IMG/VR virus record: IMGVR_UViG_3300025264_000109
Coordinates: 1 to 24,469 of that record
Source of the DNA: a virus
Length of the DNA: 24,469 nucleotides
Direction: 5' to 3' (one strand)
The notes under the pieces were generated by a model, which saw nothing but the letters and a program-made list of their open reading frames with translations, ran no database searches and was not told the origin of the DNA. The position numbers were made by a program, and so were the translations under genes. This document shows positions 7,357-16,426 of this stretch, in pieces (the stretch's first letter is position 1; each line of letters opens with the position of its first letter).

Positions 7357-7689
7357 ATGGCTAATAAATATATTAATAAAGCATTTGATTTAAGCACAAC
7401 GGACGCAACCACAATCTATACCGTCCCTGCAGAAACGGTAGCGATTGTTAAAGCCATACAAGGTTTTAATGATACGGCGAGTGCCGTTACCATCACCATG
7501 TCTTTTACCGATGCCAGTGCTTCAACCACTTATGATATTGGTTATGCCACGAGTAGTACGGTTCAACAATTTAGTTTACTTACCGACAATCTTTTGGTGT
7601 TGGAAGAGAGTGATGTTTTAAAACTGACCGCCAGTGTCGGGACTCAAGTGACTGGTGTTGCTAGTATCCTAGAACAGGATCGAACGTAA
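7357..7689 (+). CDS. Small beta-sandwich-like virion protein
   Basis: 110 residues, dominated by Thr, Ser, Ala and Val, with alternating hydrophobic and polar residues typical of beta strands: DATTIYTVPAETVAIVKAIQ, then GFNDTASAVTITMSFTDASA, then DVLKLTASVGTQVTGVASIL. Similar proteins of about 100 residues with a TIYTVP-like opening occur in phage structural clusters, where they are usually called virion structural proteins. There is no signal peptide. The TAA overlaps the next ATG by one base. Head decoration, neck or tail-tip are all possible. Structural protein is likely; the specific role is unknown. Confidence 0.55.
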   Translation: MANKYINKAFDLSTTDATTIYTVPAETVAIVKAIQGFNDTASAVTITMSFTDASASTTYDIGYATSSTVQQFSLLTDNLLVLEESDVLKLTASVGTQVTGVASILEQDRT

Positions 7690-7880
7690 TGGCTGTTAAT
7701 GGTAAAGACGTTCCGGTAATCACGGCTAAGGCTATCACGACCATTAAAAATAAGAAAACAGGGGCTATTTATAAGACGGAAGAGGAATGGAAAACCCTGC
7801 AGATACCGGTCGAAGACATCCAAAGAGATGTTTTAGTCAAGATACCAAAGCTTGATTTGTTGGCGAAAACAAAGTATTAA
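7689..7880 (+). CDS. 63-residue hypothetical protein
   Basis: The protein starts MAVNGKDVPVITAKAITTIK, continues NKKTGAIYKTEEEWKTLQIP and ends with a Lys-rich DLLAKTKY. Its start is the ATG overlapping the previous stop (TAATGG), so it is translationally coupled to the small virion protein. There is no membrane segment or known motif. The GAIYKTEEEWK phrase resembles short phage proteins that pair with structural proteins, but I cannot name the family. It closes a group of three small genes before a 59-base intergenic gap. Confidence 0.5.
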   Translation: MAVNGKDVPVITAKAITTIKNKKTGAIYKTEEEWKTLQIPVEDIQRDVLVKIPKLDLLAKTKY

Positions 7881-7939
7881 TAAATATATTCTCAGGTGCA
7901 ATCCCTGCTCGTTTAATATACATTGCAAAATAGGAAATT
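7881..7939 (+). promoter_or_regulatory. Intergenic leader with inverted repeat and A+T-rich -10-like element
   Basis: This 59-base gap is the longest inside the virion operon. TGCAAT at 7897-7902 is the exact inverse complement of ATTGCA at 7922-7927, with 19 bases between, so the repeat could be an operator or an RNA stem. CAGG 7893-7896 and CCTG 7904-7907 could instead form a small stem. TTTAATATAC (7912-7921) resembles a -10 region, but no good -35 is visible. The stretch before the ATG (AATAGGAAAT) gives a weak ribosome binding site. The evidence is modest. Confidence 0.3.
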
Positions 7940-9595
7940 ATGACAAAATCAAACGGGATTAAATCACTCAAACAAGCAGCTAAACTGCTTAATAAACACG
8001 CACCCGACGGCGAATCGTTAGCCTATATCAATCCAGAAGAAGCTAGAGTGTTAAAAGCTCGTGGAGGATCTGGCATCATGACGCTTGCCGGTGTTCCTTC
8101 TTATGGACTTTGGGATACCATCGTAGACTATGGCAAGAAAGCTTTAGAATATGCTCCTAAAGTTTTAGACTTTTTTGGAAGTCCGGCTGAAGCAGCTACT
8201 CCCCCTTATTTTCCAAACTATGGTTCACCAGGGCAGAGGAATCCTAATCTAACAGGTCTTTTAACAGAAGGAGATATTGGTATTAACCAGACCCCGCCTT
8301 ATTTTCCCTCATCAGTTTATCCTGATGCAATAATGAGAGGTCAGACGGGAGCTAGCAGTGGAGGAAGTGGAGGAAGTGGAGGAAGTGGAAATTTTCTAAA
8401 AGACTTAGCGACAGGAGCATGGACAGGAATTAAAGAACGTTACTCAGATCCGAAAAATATTGTCGGAGATTTAGGCCAAGCATGGTTAACCGTAGAAGCC
8501 TATAAAGGAAGAAAAGATTTAAATAAATTTGAAAAAGACAAATATGACAGAGCGCTTGCAGACATTGCAGCGGGTGAAGCTGAATTTGCTTCGAACATTG
8601 GAGCAGCTCCCCTTGAAATAACAAACATGCCAACCGAAACAGACATCGCCTCGTTTACCGATGTCACGCTTCCAAGTATGACAACCACAGCAGTCGCTGA
8701 AGGCGGAAGGATTGGATTTAATAAAGGATCAAAGAAAAAAAACTGGAAGACTACTTTATCGGATATAGAGGAAAGGATGCCAGAATGGATGGTTTATGCT
8801 TTGATGAGTGGTATGGGCGCAGTGCCTTTTTTAGATAAATTTAAAAAAGGAGGAAGGATTGGATACAATATGGGAGGGATCGACACACCTTTCCAAGGGA
8901 TCGGCGCACTGAATCCACGAATGGGTTATCAAGATGCGGGAGAAGTAGTAGAGAAAACTTTTTCAGAAGGAGTACCACAACAATTTCCTTCAGACGCTCT
9001 AGGAGCTATTAATGTGAACGAGGAACAGATGGCCGTCATTTCCGATATGAATAACAAAGGAATGGACACCTCTCTTATTAGTACCATAAGTGGAGTCGAT
9101 GAAGATACAGTTATACGTTATATAAGAACCCTTAATGCACAAGCTCAAGGCGGAAGGATTGGGTATGCAAATGGAACTCCAGAAATTCCGGAAGGCTTCT
9201 TAGAAGATTTAAAAAGAAAAAATTTACATAAAAAGTTAGAAGAATATCTTAGAAGGAAAGAAGAATACGAGAGAAGAAAAGATTTAGCCACGACTCAAGA
9301 AGTCGCTCAAGGCGGAAGAATAGGAGCCGAAAAGGGAGGCATTATGCCTTTACTTGATATGGGTGGCATGGAAAAAGATTACAGACAAGATGGGGGCTTT
9401 GTTCCTATCGGTCGAAAAGAAAAAGCTGACGACGTTCCGGCAAGACTCAGTAAAAATGAATTCGTCTTTACCGCAGATGCAGTTAGAGCTGCTGGTGGCG
9501 GGGACATCGATCAAGGTGCACAACGAATGTACAACGTCATGAAAAATTTAGAAGCGGGCGGACAGATCTCGCAACAATCACAAGGAAAAAGATAA
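7940..9595 (+). CDS. Virion structural protein with four GGRIG motifs
   Basis: 551 residues. The N-terminus (MTKSNGIKSLKQAAKLLNKH) is basic and helical. A hydrophobic stretch with YGLWDTIVDYGKKALEYAPK follows, then proline-rich YFP segments and a GGS linker (residues 141-150). The hexapeptide GGRIG(F/Y/A) occurs at residues 255, 304, 404 and 458, each followed within a few residues by Gly or Lys. The C-terminus DDVPARLSKNEFVFTADAVR, then AAGGGDIDQGAQRMYNVMKN, is a conserved module I recognise from phage structural proteins. The gene sits among virion genes and overlaps its downstream neighbour by one base. It is probably an internal, neck or tail protein; precise role unknown. Confidence 0.6.
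   Translation: MTKSNGIKSLKQAAKLLNKHAPDGESLAYINPEEARVLKARGGSGIMTLAGVPSYGLWDTIVDYGKKALEYAPKVLDFFGSPAEAATPPYFPNYGSPGQRNPNLTGLLTEGDIGINQTPPYFPSSVYPDAIMRGQTGASSGGSGGSGGSGNFLKDLATGAWTGIKERYSDPKNIVGDLGQAWLTVEAYKGRKDLNKFEKDKYDRALADIAAGEAEFASNIGAAPLEITNMPTETDIASFTDVTLPSMTTTAVAEGGRIGFNKGSKKKNWKTTLSDIEERMPEWMVYALMSGMGAVPFLDKFKKGGRIGYNMGGIDTPFQGIGALNPRMGYQDAGEVVEKTFSEGVPQQFPSDALGAINVNEEQMAVISDMNNKGMDTSLISTISGVDEDTVIRYIRTLNAQAQGGRIGYANGTPEIPEGFLEDLKRKNLHKKLEEYLRRKEEYERRKDLATTQEVAQGGRIGAEKGGIMPLLDMGGMEKDYRQDGGFVPIGRKEKADDVPARLSKNEFVFTADAVRAAGGGDIDQGAQRMYNVMKNLEAGGQISQQSQGKR
8360..8389 (+). repeat. Nine-base tandem repeat encoding a GGS linker
   Basis: GGAGGAAGT is repeated three times and followed by GGA, encoding Gly-Gly-Ser three times. 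It separates the hydrophobic, proline-rich N-terminal part of the 551-residue protein from its helical middle, so it is likely a flexible linker. Perfect DNA repeats like this can gain or lose units by slippage. Confidence 0.85.
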
Positions 9596-10485
9596 TGGCA
9601 ACAAGCGATGCTTTAAATTTTTATGCAAATCCTCCAGCAGCTGATCAAGGCTGGTTGAATCCCTATGGTCAGGGACTTGCAAGTTTAGCAACTCAGCAAT
9701 TAGGAAAGCCGATTGATATCGGAGCAATTACTCCGGGTGTCGCAGGACCTGGCGCCTTTAGTCAAGCTCAACAACAAGTCACGGCTGACATGGGTGGACT
9801 CGGATCCATTCAACGAGATGCCACAGGACAAATTTCAGGATTTACGGGGGGAACCGGGATTGCTTCCTTCCAACCGTATTTACAAAGTATTAAAGATAAA
9901 GGTTTACTTGAGCCTACAGGCTACCAAGCCTATATGTCACCGTATCAACAAGATGTCATTGACAAGACCCTGGCAGAATTCGATAAACAAGCCGCCGTTG
10001 GAAAATTGGGCTTGGGAAAAACAGCCTCAGATGCAGGAGCTTTTGGAGGAGCTCGGCATGGCATAGCCCAGGCTGAATATCAATCGGGATCGGATATTAA
10101 TCGAGCGCTCTTAGATTATCAGATGCGAAACCAAGGCTTTGGTCAAGGAATAGCCGGTCAACAACAAGCACTAGAAAATATTTCTGGTATGGCAAGTATG
10201 GTTCCTCAACTTCAATCCGGACTCGGTCAACAGTTTGGAGCGATGGGGGCACAGGAAAATCAATATGCTCAAGCTTTGCTTAATGCTCAAGCATTGGCAG
10301 GACAACAAGCGTTGAACCTACCGATGGCACGAATTGGACAAGCCGCTAACATTTTTGGAACGGTGGCTGGAAAAGTTCCAGGCGCACCGACACCTTCTTT
10401 CCCAACGGATCCAAGACTGGCAGGGATTGGAGCTTTCACCGGGGCGGGTCAAACGCTACAAGATTTATTGGGGGCAAGAACGTAA
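9595..10485 (+). CDS. Gln/Ala/Gly-rich virion protein, putative internal or ejected protein
   Basis: 296 residues, rich in Gln, Gly and Ala. The segment YMSPYQQDVIDKTLAEFDKQ, then GAFGGARHGIAQAEYQSGSD, is a recurring marine-phage signature, and the remainder is a long helical run of QAL/QFG units (QQALENISGMASMVPQLQSG) with no charged core. That composition fits internal virion or ejection proteins in podovirus-like phages. No signal peptide is present, as expected for a protein packaged in the head. It lies between the GGRIG protein and the 347-residue protein, with one-base overlaps on both sides (TAATG). The structural assignment is good; the ejection role is inferred from composition and from the giant protein downstream. 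Confidence 0.6.
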   Translation: MATSDALNFYANPPAADQGWLNPYGQGLASLATQQLGKPIDIGAITPGVAGPGAFSQAQQQVTADMGGLGSIQRDATGQISGFTGGTGIASFQPYLQSIKDKGLLEPTGYQAYMSPYQQDVIDKTLAEFDKQAAVGKLGLGKTASDAGAFGGARHGIAQAEYQSGSDINRALLDYQMRNQGFGQGIAGQQQALENISGMASMVPQLQSGLGQQFGAMGAQENQYAQALLNAQALAGQQALNLPMARIGQAANIFGTVAGKVPGAPTPSFPTDPRLAGIGAFTGAGQTLQDLLGART

Positions 10486-11528
10486 TGTATAATAGAGTTT
10501 TAAATAGACCGATGTTCAAACGCGGTGGAGATGTCATGGACGCTCAGGGTACGGGGATTACGTCCGGCTTAGATACACCTAGACAACGATATGAATTCGG
10601 AGAAGAAGTAGAAAAATTAAGTGAAACGATTCGAGTGACTCCTGAACAACGAAGAAGTAATGCATTAGATGCTATTACCAGTGGCTTCTTGCATCCTAAA
10701 GCTAGAACCATGGGAGAAGCCCTTTACTACACGAACATGGCAAGAAAAGCGGGGATCGAGCCACTAGAATCTGCGGTTGCCGAACGTAAATTTGAACTTA
10801 GCAAAATGCCACACGAAAGAACGATGGCTATGGATGTGGCTAAAGCAGGCATTCCAGAAAGTGCTACTCGAACTCGAGCTAATATTTTAAATCAAGCCAT
10901 CCTTAAAAGAAAACAATGGGAATCGAAAAATCCACAAGGAGATTATCGAACGTCTCCAGAGTATAGTGACTATGAAAATCAAATCATCATTGCTACTCAG
11001 GGAAAAACAACCACTCTCGGAGAAGCACGAGCGACAGCACTCGAACTCATGTTAACAGATGAGAAGTTTGCTAAAATTTATAGAGGTTCCATTATGTTAC
11101 CTGAAGGCGAGATGAAGGAAAAATTAAAAAAACAAGTAGCTGAAGCTTTAAAAAGAACGGTGGATTATTTAATGAGTGTTCAAGCCAAAGCGCATGGAGG
11201 CCGAATAGGTTATCAACTCGGCGTCGGACCCAATGTTATGGAAGAACAAGTGACCGACACAGTACAAACGCCAGGCGAAACGGTTCAAGCAACAGAACAA
11301 GTGGAAGAAGTGCTTCCTAAAAGTGATACTTCTTCTATACCCGGTCAAGATCCTTACAAATTATTAAGAGCCAGACTCCCTCAGGAAATTACCGATGATG
11401 TCGTAAGACTGATTGCTTATAATCCAGAAGCCTTTAAAGATTTTGCAGGCATTGAAAGTCAAGAAGATGTCATGTTATTCAATCAAAAGTACGGAGTAGA
11501 ACTCATTCTTCCTACTGAACAAGCCTAG
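10485..11528 (+). CDS. Virion protein with one GGRIG motif, putative internal protein
   Basis: 347 residues. The N-terminus MYNRVLNRPMFKRGGDVMDA followed by QGTGITSGLD is a phrase (RPMFKRGG, GITSGL) that I associate with structural proteins of uncultured marine phages. Residues about 40-230 are mostly helical and charged. AHGGRIGYQLG at 237-246 is the same motif found four times in the 551-residue protein. The C-terminal 100 residues are acidic and Gln/Pro-rich, with DPYKLLRARLPQEITDDVVR and an ending similar to small helical peptide-binding domains. The stop is followed by a strong AGGAGGG (11527-11533) and then the giant gene. The role is inferred from context. Confidence 0.55.
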   Translation: MYNRVLNRPMFKRGGDVMDAQGTGITSGLDTPRQRYEFGEEVEKLSETIRVTPEQRRSNALDAITSGFLHPKARTMGEALYYTNMARKAGIEPLESAVAERKFELSKMPHERTMAMDVAKAGIPESATRTRANILNQAILKRKQWESKNPQGDYRTSPEYSDYENQIIIATQGKTTTLGEARATALELMLTDEKFAKIYRGSIMLPEGEMKEKLKKQVAEALKRTVDYLMSVQAKAHGGRIGYQLGVGPNVMEEQVTDTVQTPGETVQATEQVEEVLPKSDTSSIPGQDPYKLLRARLPQEITDDVVRLIAYNPEAFKDFAGIESQEDVMLFNQKYGVELILPTEQA

Positions 11529-11536
11529 GAGGGCCT

Positions 11537-14500
11537 ATGGGACTTCTAGATACTCTTAAAAATTATAGAGACAAATATCAAGACTGGGAAAATAAAGGTA
11601 GAATAGAGGCAGGCCTTAAGCCTCTTAAATTTAGTAGAGACGAAAAAGCCTGGGAGACAGAGGCAAGGCTTTTACACGATCTTCCGATTGAATTAAGTCC
11701 GGATACTGAAAGTAAAATTTTTAGCCTTAGTGATGAGGCTCAAAAAGATGTTGAACGTTATCGTCATCTTTTTAAAAACAGTCCTAAAATTGTTGAGATG
11801 TATGTTGATAAACTCAGCACTGCTTCTAGTCAAGAAGAGCTTATCGAAGCCAATGAATTTTTAAAAAGTCGAAAGAACATAAGCCTTCACGCTGATAAAA
11901 AAGATTGGGAGAGATGGCAAGATCTGACCTTCTACGGCAAACAACGTTGGGATATGATCTATCGTCCTGAAACTAAAGAAGGCAAAAAAGCTTTTAGAAA
12001 ATTTCGAAGTATTCCTATCGTTCAACTGGCAACGGGTGTTTCTGTTGGAACCTATAATGCGTTAGCGGGAACCGCGGAACTGGCCGCTGCTCTCTCTGAT
12101 GTTAGTGGACTTAGCGATGACATGATTGGGAAAGTAGAAAAAGCTTTACCCGCTATTGATTTAATGGATGTCTATGGAGATTCCAGAGGATCCATTGCCA
12201 AGATGACTTCAGTCCTGGTTCAATATGGATTAGGCTTTGGAGTCGCTCGACAAGTTGCTAAAAAATTAATTAAGAAAGTAGCGAAGACCAAACTAGGAAC
12301 GGAAGCCGCTAAGAAAGCATCCTCGGTTTCTTTACTCGGTAAAACTCCTTTGGACCTTGCCAGCTTCGGAGGCTACTGGGTTCTTCCCGCAGCTCTCGGA
12401 GATGCAACGGTTTCAAGTCAGGCGAACATTACTTTGGGGGATATCTTTGGAGACAAAGAAGCTCAAGGTAAATGGCATAGTCCAATTCGAAGAGCCCTGG
12501 CTAATTCTAAACGAGAAAGTCTGGAAGGACTGACCGGCAAGGAACGATCGGCTGCGATCCTAAGAAACAAATTAAAATTTGCTGCAGAAGGGGCTTCTAT
12601 TTTTGGAGGCATGACTCTGGTCGGACCCTCTCTTAAGCTATCCGCTAAGACAATAGGGCATGGATTAAGAGGAGTGGTAGATCCTGCCATCACTGCACCG
12701 ATCAAACTTTTAACTTGGGAAACTAAGAATCCTATTTCTATTTACAATCCTTGGAAGACTTATGGAAATGCAGAATCCAAGTATGCTTTTAAAAGATGGC
12801 TAGCTAAAGATTATGTCATGCTACCTAAAAAGCATCCTCTACAAAAAATGAATTACAACATTGGTATTCCCCAAGTGTTCAGAAAAACAGGAGCCTTAGC
12901 CCAGAAAATAAAAACTAAAATAGGAATTCCTGATTATGCTCACTGGAAGTTTTCTCAGTTTAATCTAAATACTTGGAGAGGAATTGGAAGAGGAATTGAA
13001 GCAGCCTACTCACGTATGCAATCTAATTTTAAATTCGGAAGACAATCAGGAACCGCTTTAAGAAATATTGAAACTCAAGTCAGAAGAGTTAAAAAACTAG
13101 CAGATGGTTTCATGAAAGATATGGATAGACAAATGTACAAGCTTGCAGAAGTAGGTTTCAAGGACATTGCTATGCAAACTGTTACTTCACAACGAGCGCT
13201 CCGCTATTGGGATGATGTTATAAAATTTATGAGAGGAGAAATTAAAGTTGAAGCTCTTCCTAAAGTTTTAAGAACGAATGCACGGATACTAAGAAAAATG
13301 GTTGATGACCAAACCGAAGCTCTCCAACCGATCTTAAAAGATAAAAAACTTAAAGAGACATTAGTGAAGAACATGAGAAGCTATCTCCATACCAGCTATC
13401 AAATTTTTAGAAATTCTAAATTCACTCCATCCAAACAAGTAATGAATGAGGGCACAGAATATTTTATGAATCTCATAAGACCGGGGTGGAAAAAATTAAA
13501 TAAAAAGTCTATTGAATATAAAGAACTTTTAGTTAAAGCCCGTTTAAAAGTAGATGAAATTCTAGCGATTGGCAGAAATGAAGGTAGCACACCGGCAACC
13601 AGAATAAAAACGATTGCTGATGCTATGGTCGACATTAATGTGCCGGCAAATATCTTCAAAGCCAAAACTATTGTGCCTGATGAAATTGCTCGTCTTTTAG
13701 GTCGGGTAGAAAATCCTAAAAATATTATCCTCGAAACCTTGGCTGAACAAGCCCATACTTTGCATTCGTTTAATGCTTATAGAGATCTTGCTAGAATGGG
13801 TATGGGTAAATGGTTATGGAAAAATACAGACGAATATGCCAAGTGGGCAGCTAAGAATAATATTATGAATCCCCGTTCAGTTCATGAAGTTATTATTCGT
13901 AAGCCTTACAATATAGATTTAGAAAGTATTTTTAAGAATGCAGATGGTTCATCGATGGTAGCCCTTCCTGAAATGGCTAAAGCTATCAGTGATAATAATA
14001 TTTTAATGGATGCACTTCTTAAACTTCCTTTCATGAAGACGGCGCTTATGATGAAAGCGGGTGTTCAAATGAACAAAACCGTTTTATCGTTAATGACTCA
14101 AATGAGAAACATTACGACCGCTTCTCTTTTTGCTTTAGCGAATGGTCATGTAGGAGTTGGCGCATCGGTCGCGGATAACTTTGATATGTTATTCAAAGAA
14201 TTAATTGGAAAGACTAAGAATCCTAAAGCCTTAAGAGATCTACTCGATGAAGCTTTAGAAGCTGGAGCATTAGACTCTTCTACAATTGTAACTGAACTAG
14301 AAAAAATGATCCCGGAAATGATGGGAGGAGCGTCAGTTCAAGGAGCTTTGAAAAAAGGCGTGGGAGAAATTTCAGAAGGATTAGGCAAACGAATAGATAT
14401 GCCAACGTCTAATAAGTTGGAAAAATATTTAAGTTCAGAGGGAAGAACCAGTGATCAGATCTTTGAATATCTTTTCACTAATAAAGGACTCATTGGTCGA

Positions 14501-16426
14501 GTCGTTCAAAAGTCGATGGAGGCTTATCAATTAGGGGATAACGTCTGGAAACTTTTTGGTTATCAATTTACCAAGTCTCAACTGAGACCCGCATTTAAAA
14601 ACTTAGACGATGTTAAAAAATATTTCAGGGAAGTTGAAGGCTATGAATGGAATCCTTATAAAGCTGGCTCTTCAACCGCAGGTACGGGAGGAAGAAATTT
14701 AAAAACATTAGAGGATGCACATAAAGAAGTAGCAGGACTTATCGTCAGAGATGTTTATCCTAACTACTCGATGGTACCCCGTGTTGTTCAAAACATCAGA
14801 GGATTTCCTTTCGTTGGAAACTTCGTAGGATTTACTTCCGAAATGTGGAGAAACTCTTGGCATATGGTACGACGAGGACTCGCCGAAGTTCAGTCGTCTA
14901 ATCCCTACATCAGACAAATGGGCGCAAGAAGATTGATAGGATACACAGCAACTGTTGGAACCCTAGGTCCAGTGGCACTTAACCTGGCGCTTGATTTAAC
15001 AGGTATAAAAAGATCAGAACTCGACGCATGGAAATTATCTTTTGCTCCAGAGTTTATGAGAGCTCACAATATTATTCCAATCACAGGAAAAGATGAAAAA
15101 GGGAATTATAAAGGCATTGATTTTGATGCCCAACATCCTTACTCGGATGTCCAAATGCCGTTTGCTATAGTCATGGATAATTTAGCTAAAGGTAAACACA
15201 CTGATCAAAATAGTATTGGACTGTATGCCGAATCTTTCGGAAAAGCCATTATGCATGCCCTGAAACCATTTACTGGTAAAGCGATTTGGTGGGAAACATT
15301 GACTGAAATCCTTCCTAAAAAAGTAGGTCAAGGAGAATTTGCTCAATGGGTTTCCCATAATAAAACGGGAGGCACTTTAGCGAACTGGACGATTGATGAT
15401 CAATCATTTGAAAAAGTCATGGCTCATGTTTATAAAAAAGTTTTACCCACTACCCTTAAGAGTGCAGAGAAGATTGTTCGGGCGATGCAGGGTCAAGTCA
15501 CTAGTTATGGAGCGCGAATGAATCCCGAAGAAGAAGTCGCAGCAACAGTGGCAGGAGTACGGGTGGTTAATATCAAACCGCTCCATGATTTTGACTGGAA
15601 ACAAAATCAATATTTAAGAACTTTAAACAGCACGCGAAAACTTTATTACAGTGATGCTTTAAGAAATAGAGAAAAATTAAGAGGAGATATTGCTTTAATC
15701 AAAGAAGGTCATGAACCTGTGTTTATGCCAGAACGTTATAATCATCTTCAACAAAATCGATATCGTTATTGGTCTTTAACCTTTAAGGATATTGAAAATT
15801 TAAGGAAGATGGATTACACCGAACAACAAATTGAAGATAGTCTCAAGGGACGAGGAGCTTTTTCTAAAAAAGAAATTGAGTCCTTGATGCTCGGCCTTTA
15901 CATACCAACTGACATGAAAGAGATCGACATGTCCAAGGATAAAATCTTTGCAAGTTTAATTAAAGATTTAAACAAGGAACTAGGAACCCACTATACGCCT
16001 GAAGAAGTCTTTGATGTTACGTTCATGAAACAGATTGAGGAAAAATGGGATCGTATCCCATTGAACTTAAATGAAGTTATGAGAAACTATAACTTTAAGT
16101 CTAGTGATATCTTGAGAGAGATGAATGAACTAAAAAAAGAAACAGAGAAGGGAACACTTGAACTTAAACAACTTCCAAAAGATATTAAAAGAGAAAGTGA
16201 TGAACTCCAAGAACAAATGGACTGGGATATGAAAAAACTTATGGAAGATTTAGAAAAATTAGATCAATCTAACAAGCCTATCGGAACCCCTAATGTTTCG
16301 TCCGAAGTAATTGCTTCCCAGCCAGCCCAAAATACTGTAGGTTCTACAGGACTAACAGCTACGGAAACAGCGTGGCTCTCTAATGAAGAGAAGGCCATGA
16401 GATTAAAATCAAAGGGATTAGCTTAA
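11537..16426 (+). CDS. Giant virion protein, putative internal core/DNA-ejection protein
   Basis: 1629 residues, by far the largest gene here. It is mainly helical and basic, with many KK and RK pairs. Hydrophobic, glycine-rich stretches lie near residues 159-190 (IPIVQLATGVSVGTYNALAG), 224-240, 345-370 and about 1133-1155 (TATVGTLGPVALNLALDLTG). Such segments could insert into or cross the host envelope. The C-terminus (about 1540-1629) is a charged coiled coil followed by a Ser/Thr/Pro region. Length, position after smaller virion proteins and immediately before the lysis genes, and amphipathic segments suggest a T7 gp16-like internal core protein or a large polyvalent phage protein. I see no lytic transglycosylase, peptidase or polymerase motif. 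A strong AGGAGGG precedes the start. Confidence 0.6.
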   Translation: MGLLDTLKNYRDKYQDWENKGRIEAGLKPLKFSRDEKAWETEARLLHDLPIELSPDTESKIFSLSDEAQKDVERYRHLFKNSPKIVEMYVDKLSTASSQEELIEANEFLKSRKNISLHADKKDWERWQDLTFYGKQRWDMIYRPETKEGKKAFRKFRSIPIVQLATGVSVGTYNALAGTAELAAALSDVSGLSDDMIGKVEKALPAIDLMDVYGDSRGSIAKMTSVLVQYGLGFGVARQVAKKLIKKVAKTKLGTEAAKKASSVSLLGKTPLDLASFGGYWVLPAALGDATVSSQANITLGDIFGDKEAQGKWHSPIRRALANSKRESLEGLTGKERSAAILRNKLKFAAEGASIFGGMTLVGPSLKLSAKTIGHGLRGVVDPAITAPIKLLTWETKNPISIYNPWKTYGNAESKYAFKRWLAKDYVMLPKKHPLQKMNYNIGIPQVFRKTGALAQKIKTKIGIPDYAHWKFSQFNLNTWRGIGRGIEAAYSRMQSNFKFGRQSGTALRNIETQVRRVKKLADGFMKDMDRQMYKLAEVGFKDIAMQTVTSQRALRYWDDVIKFMRGEIKVEALPKVLRTNARILRKMVDDQTEALQPILKDKKLKETLVKNMRSYLHTSYQIFRNSKFTPSKQVMNEGTEYFMNLIRPGWKKLNKKSIEYKELLVKARLKVDEILAIGRNEGSTPATRIKTIADAMVDINVPANIFKAKTIVPDEIARLLGRVENPKNIILETLAEQAHTLHSFNAYRDLARMGMGKWLWKNTDEYAKWAAKNNIMNPRSVHEVIIRKPYNIDLESIFKNADGSSMVALPEMAKAISDNNILMDALLKLPFMKTALMMKAGVQMNKTVLSLMTQMRNITTASLFALANGHVGVGASVADNFDMLFKELIGKTKNPKALRDLLDEALEAGALDSSTIVTELEKMIPEMMGGASVQGALKKGVGEISEGLGKRIDMPTSNKLEKYLSSEGRTSDQIFEYLFTNKGLIGRVVQKSMEAYQLGDNVWKLFGYQFTKSQLRPAFKNLDDVKKYFREVEGYEWNPYKAGSSTAGTGGRNLKTLEDAHKEVAGLIVRDVYPNYSMVPRVVQNIRGFPFVGNFVGFTSEMWRNSWHMVRRGLAEVQSSNPYIRQMGARRLIGYTATVGTLGPVALNLALDLTGIKRSELDAWKLSFAPEFMRAHNIIPITGKDEKGNYKGIDFDAQHPYSDVQMPFAIVMDNLAKGKHTDQNSIGLYAESFGKAIMHALKPFTGKAIWWETLTEILPKKVGQGEFAQWVSHNKTGGTLANWTIDDQSFEKVMAHVYKKVLPTTLKSAEKIVRAMQGQVTSYGARMNPEEEVAATVAGVRVVNIKPLHDFDWKQNQYLRTLNSTRKLYYSDALRNREKLRGDIALIKEGHEPVFMPERYNHLQQNRYRYWSLTFKDIENLRKMDYTEQQIEDSLKGRGAFSKKEIESLMLGLYIPTDMKEIDMSKDKIFASLIKDLNKELGTHYTPEEVFDVTFMKQIEEKWDRIPLNLNEVMRNYNFKSSDILREMNELKKETEKGTLELKQLPKDIKRESDELQEQMDWDMKKLMEDLEKLDQSNKPIGTPNVSSEVIASQPAQNTVGSTGLTATETAWLSNEEKAMRLKSKGLA

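Noticed and set aside
8360-8389. Short tandem repeat considered as a CRISPR-like or regulatory repeat
   Set aside because: The nine-base unit is in frame, has no spacers, and encodes a Gly-Gly-Ser linker.
9713-10066. 117-codon plus-strand frame inside the 296-residue virion gene
   Set aside because: It is an out-of-frame shadow of a gene with a clear conserved phage signature and good start/stop coupling.
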